Assembly: GCF_001544535.1 (NCBI RefSeq)
Contig: NZ_FCON02000025.1
Span: 1 to 64,000 of the forward strand
Length of the DNA: 64,000 nucleotides
Direction: 5' to 3'
DNA from: Caballeronia choica
GTDB taxonomy: Bacteria; Pseudomonadota; Gammaproteobacteria; Burkholderiales; Burkholderiaceae
The notes under the pieces were generated by a model. That model was not told where the DNA came from. It made no database searches and saw only the letters and a program-made list of their open reading frames with translations. Made by a program: the position numbers and the translations under genes. Numbering within the stretch: the stretch's first letter is position 1; each line of letters begins with the position of its first letter. Below are positions 62,618 through 64,000 of the stretch, piece by piece.

Positions 62618-63775
62618 TCAGGCAAGCAATTCGTCGCCGATCGAGTGCTTGACGCGCCGCTGGTGCTTGAAAAATTCCCACATCAGCGCGGTCGAATCAG
62701 GCCCCTTCGACGAGTGGAACGCGACGGTATCGTCGCCGCCGGCCCACGAATGGCCGAGCCCGCGCACGACGCAGGTCTTCACGACCCGACGCCCGTTCTT
62801 CACGAAGTCGCGGACGACTCCGTCCGCCACCTTTTCCTCGCGCGTTTCGCCGGCGCGACGTGCACCGGTCGCATCGATGAAGCCGTTCAGCCGCAAGAAC
62901 TGCGTGGACAGTTGCTCGGCGTTGTTAGCCGACACGACCGAATCGAGTTCGCCGTGCACGATGATGGCCGGCATGCCCGGAAAGTTGCGCACGTCGACGG
63001 TGGCGTCGATCAGCCCAACCGGGTCGTTGCGGCTGCCGCGCCGCATGACGTCCATCGCGGCGACCGCGGAGCGCGCCTCGCCGAACACGACGCCCGAATG
63101 CAGTCCGACCGCAGCGAACACCGACGGATAGCGGATCGCGAGCAACGCGGCGAGCCCCGCGCCCGCCGACATCCCGGCGACGTACACCCGCTCCGGGTCC
63201 AGCCGATGTTGCGCGACCACCGCCTGCACCAGCGAAACGACCGATGCCGCTTCGCCGCCGCCACCGGCACTGGAGTCGTCGTACCAGCGCCAGCAGCGGT
63301 GCGCGTGATCGTGCTTTGACTGCTCCGGATACAACACCGCGAAACCGTAGCGGTCGGCGAGCAAGTTGATGCGCGTGCCTTGCGCAAATTCGTCGGCGTT
63401 CTGCTTGCAGCCGTGCAGCATCACGACGAGCGGCATCCGCGCGAGTGCCGCGCCCGGCGGCGTATAGAGCGCATACGACAGGTGATTGACGAAGCGTCCG
63501 GCCGTCGGCGGCGCCGAATGGAACGAGCGCTCCCATTTGCCGCGTGCCCACGCCGATGCGCGGGGACGAACACGCGACTCGTGCACGGGCGGCCGAGCGC
63601 TGGCACGCGCCACGGGTGCGGATTTGACCGGGGCGGCGACCTTCGCCTTCTTGACGGTCGTCGCGCGTTTTTGCTTTGCCGGCGTGCGCGTCTTCGGCGA
63701 CCGGACCGTTTCGGCCTGGCCGGTGATCAGACGTCGCAGGCCGCGCAGCCAGAGATTGGTGAGACTTTTTGGCAT
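62618..63775 (-). CDS. PHB-depolymerase-family esterase (extracellular catalytic-domain type)
   Basis: This 385-residue alpha/beta hydrolase is of the poly(3-hydroxybutyrate) depolymerase/feruloyl-esterase family. The core shows MLHGCKQNADEFAQGTRIN, the nucleophile elbow GMSAGAG, an acid in VHGELDSVVSANN and a His in GLGHSWAGGDD. The N-terminal 80 residues are Lys/Arg/Ala-rich (KKAKVAAPVKSAPVARASAR) without a clear signal peptide, so export is uncertain. ATG 63775 has GGAG 7 bases upstream. Polymer specificity cannot be told from sequence. Confidence 0.88.
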   Translation of the reverse strand: MPKSLTNLWLRGLRRLITGQAETVRSPKTRTPAKQKRATTVKKAKVAAPVKSAPVARASARPPVHESRVRPRASAWARGKWERSFHSAPPTAGRFVNHLSYALYTPPGAALARMPLVVMLHGCKQNADEFAQGTRINLLADRYGFAVLYPEQSKHDHAHRCWRWYDDSSAGGGGEAASVVSLVQAVVAQHRLDPERVYVAGMSAGAGLAALLAIRYPSVFAAVGLHSGVVFGEARSAVAAMDVMRRGSRNDPVGLIDATVDVRNFPGMPAIIVHGELDSVVSANNAEQLSTQFLRLNGFIDATGARRAGETREEKVADGVVRDFVKNGRRVVKTCVVRGLGHSWAGGDDTVAFHSSKGPDSTALMWEFFKHQRRVKHSIGDELLA

Positions 63776-63936
63776 TTGAATGGGGCTCCACAGCATGCAA
63801 TTTGGTCCGGCGCGACGAAGGACGCACCGGAAGTTTGTGCAGTGCACAATAACACCGATCATCTTGGGTTGCGTGCAGCAGCGCGGTGCGGAAACGGGCC
63901 AAACTAGATGGCGATAGCGACTTTAACCGTAAAATA

Positions 63937-64000
63937 ATGCAACTTATTGATCATTACGCGCAGAATTCCCAGCCGGTCCTGGCAAAATTCGGAAATTTCC
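63937..64000 (+). CDS. Possible 5' end of a gene leaving the window
   Basis: An ATG at 63937 opens a frame MQLIDHYAQNSQPVLAKFGN that is uninterrupted to the window end. No ribosome site is visible and only 21 residues are available, so it may not be a gene. Confidence 0.25.
   Translation, partial: MQLIDHYAQNSQPVLAKFGNF

Overview
The window looks like a chromosomal segment of a Burkholderiaceae beta-proteobacterium (Burkholderia, Paraburkholderia or Caballeronia type). The evidence is the high GC content with strong G/C at third codon positions, protein families typical of this group (a DUF2968 protein, a BPSS1780-type membrane protein, a DUF2782 protein, a DUF3563-like small protein), and housekeeping orders such as xseB-ispA-dxs and yqeY-dnaG-rpoD. 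The genus is an inference; no rRNA is present.

Layout. 0.4-3.1 kb: polyamine catabolism (gamma-glutamylputrescine synthetase and a putrescine-type aminotransferase), then a TetR regulator with two operator-like palindromes. 3.9-14.6 kb: small metabolic and stress genes (NTF2-like protein, VOC protein, folE, serine acetyltransferase, several small conserved proteins, an atypical SDR, GNAT, YnfA, a MATE exporter, a secreted hydrolase, a secreted nuclease, ogt). 14.7-16.9 kb: envelope proteins (OmpA-like lipoprotein, DUF2968). 17.3-19.5 kb: a KaiC-like double ATPase overlapping a single-domain response regulator, followed by a CsbD-like protein. 19.6-27.3 kb: a CoA-transferase region with a formyl-CoA transferase (frc), an FAH-family enzyme, a membrane protein matching only the transmembrane part of transhydrogenase PntB, an FCD-type GntR regulator with a small membrane protein, a ketopantoate-reductase-like enzyme, a LysR regulator and an OxlT-like antiporter. 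A shared TGATATACAANAT motif lies before three of these transcription units. 27.8-31.7 kb: two LysR regulators, a small protein and an aldehyde dehydrogenase.

31.8-37 kb: tRNA(CAU), rpoD, dnaG and yqeY, with no rpsU in front of yqeY. 38.7-40.05 kb: a small, visibly AT-richer island of overlapping unknown genes between a BaiN-type flavoprotein and tsaD. 41-44 kb: GST, and an MFS gene divergent from a LysR gene. 44.2-48.4 kb: folE2, dxs, ispA, xseB. 48.7-53.3 kb: Rieske oxygenase, sulfurtransferase, dienelactone-hydrolase-like protein, type II NADH dehydrogenase. 53.4-61 kb: polA, LOG-family gene, amn, DUF2782, thrB, BPSS1780-type protein. 61.2-63.8 kb: ohrR-ohr, a DUF3563-like protein and a PHB-depolymerase-family esterase.

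Most of the window is core genome. The parts most likely to hold something undescribed are the frc/GntR regulon with its orphan PntB-like membrane domain, the 38.7-40 kb island, and the KaiC-like/response-regulator pair. No CRISPR array, IS element, integrase or rRNA was seen.
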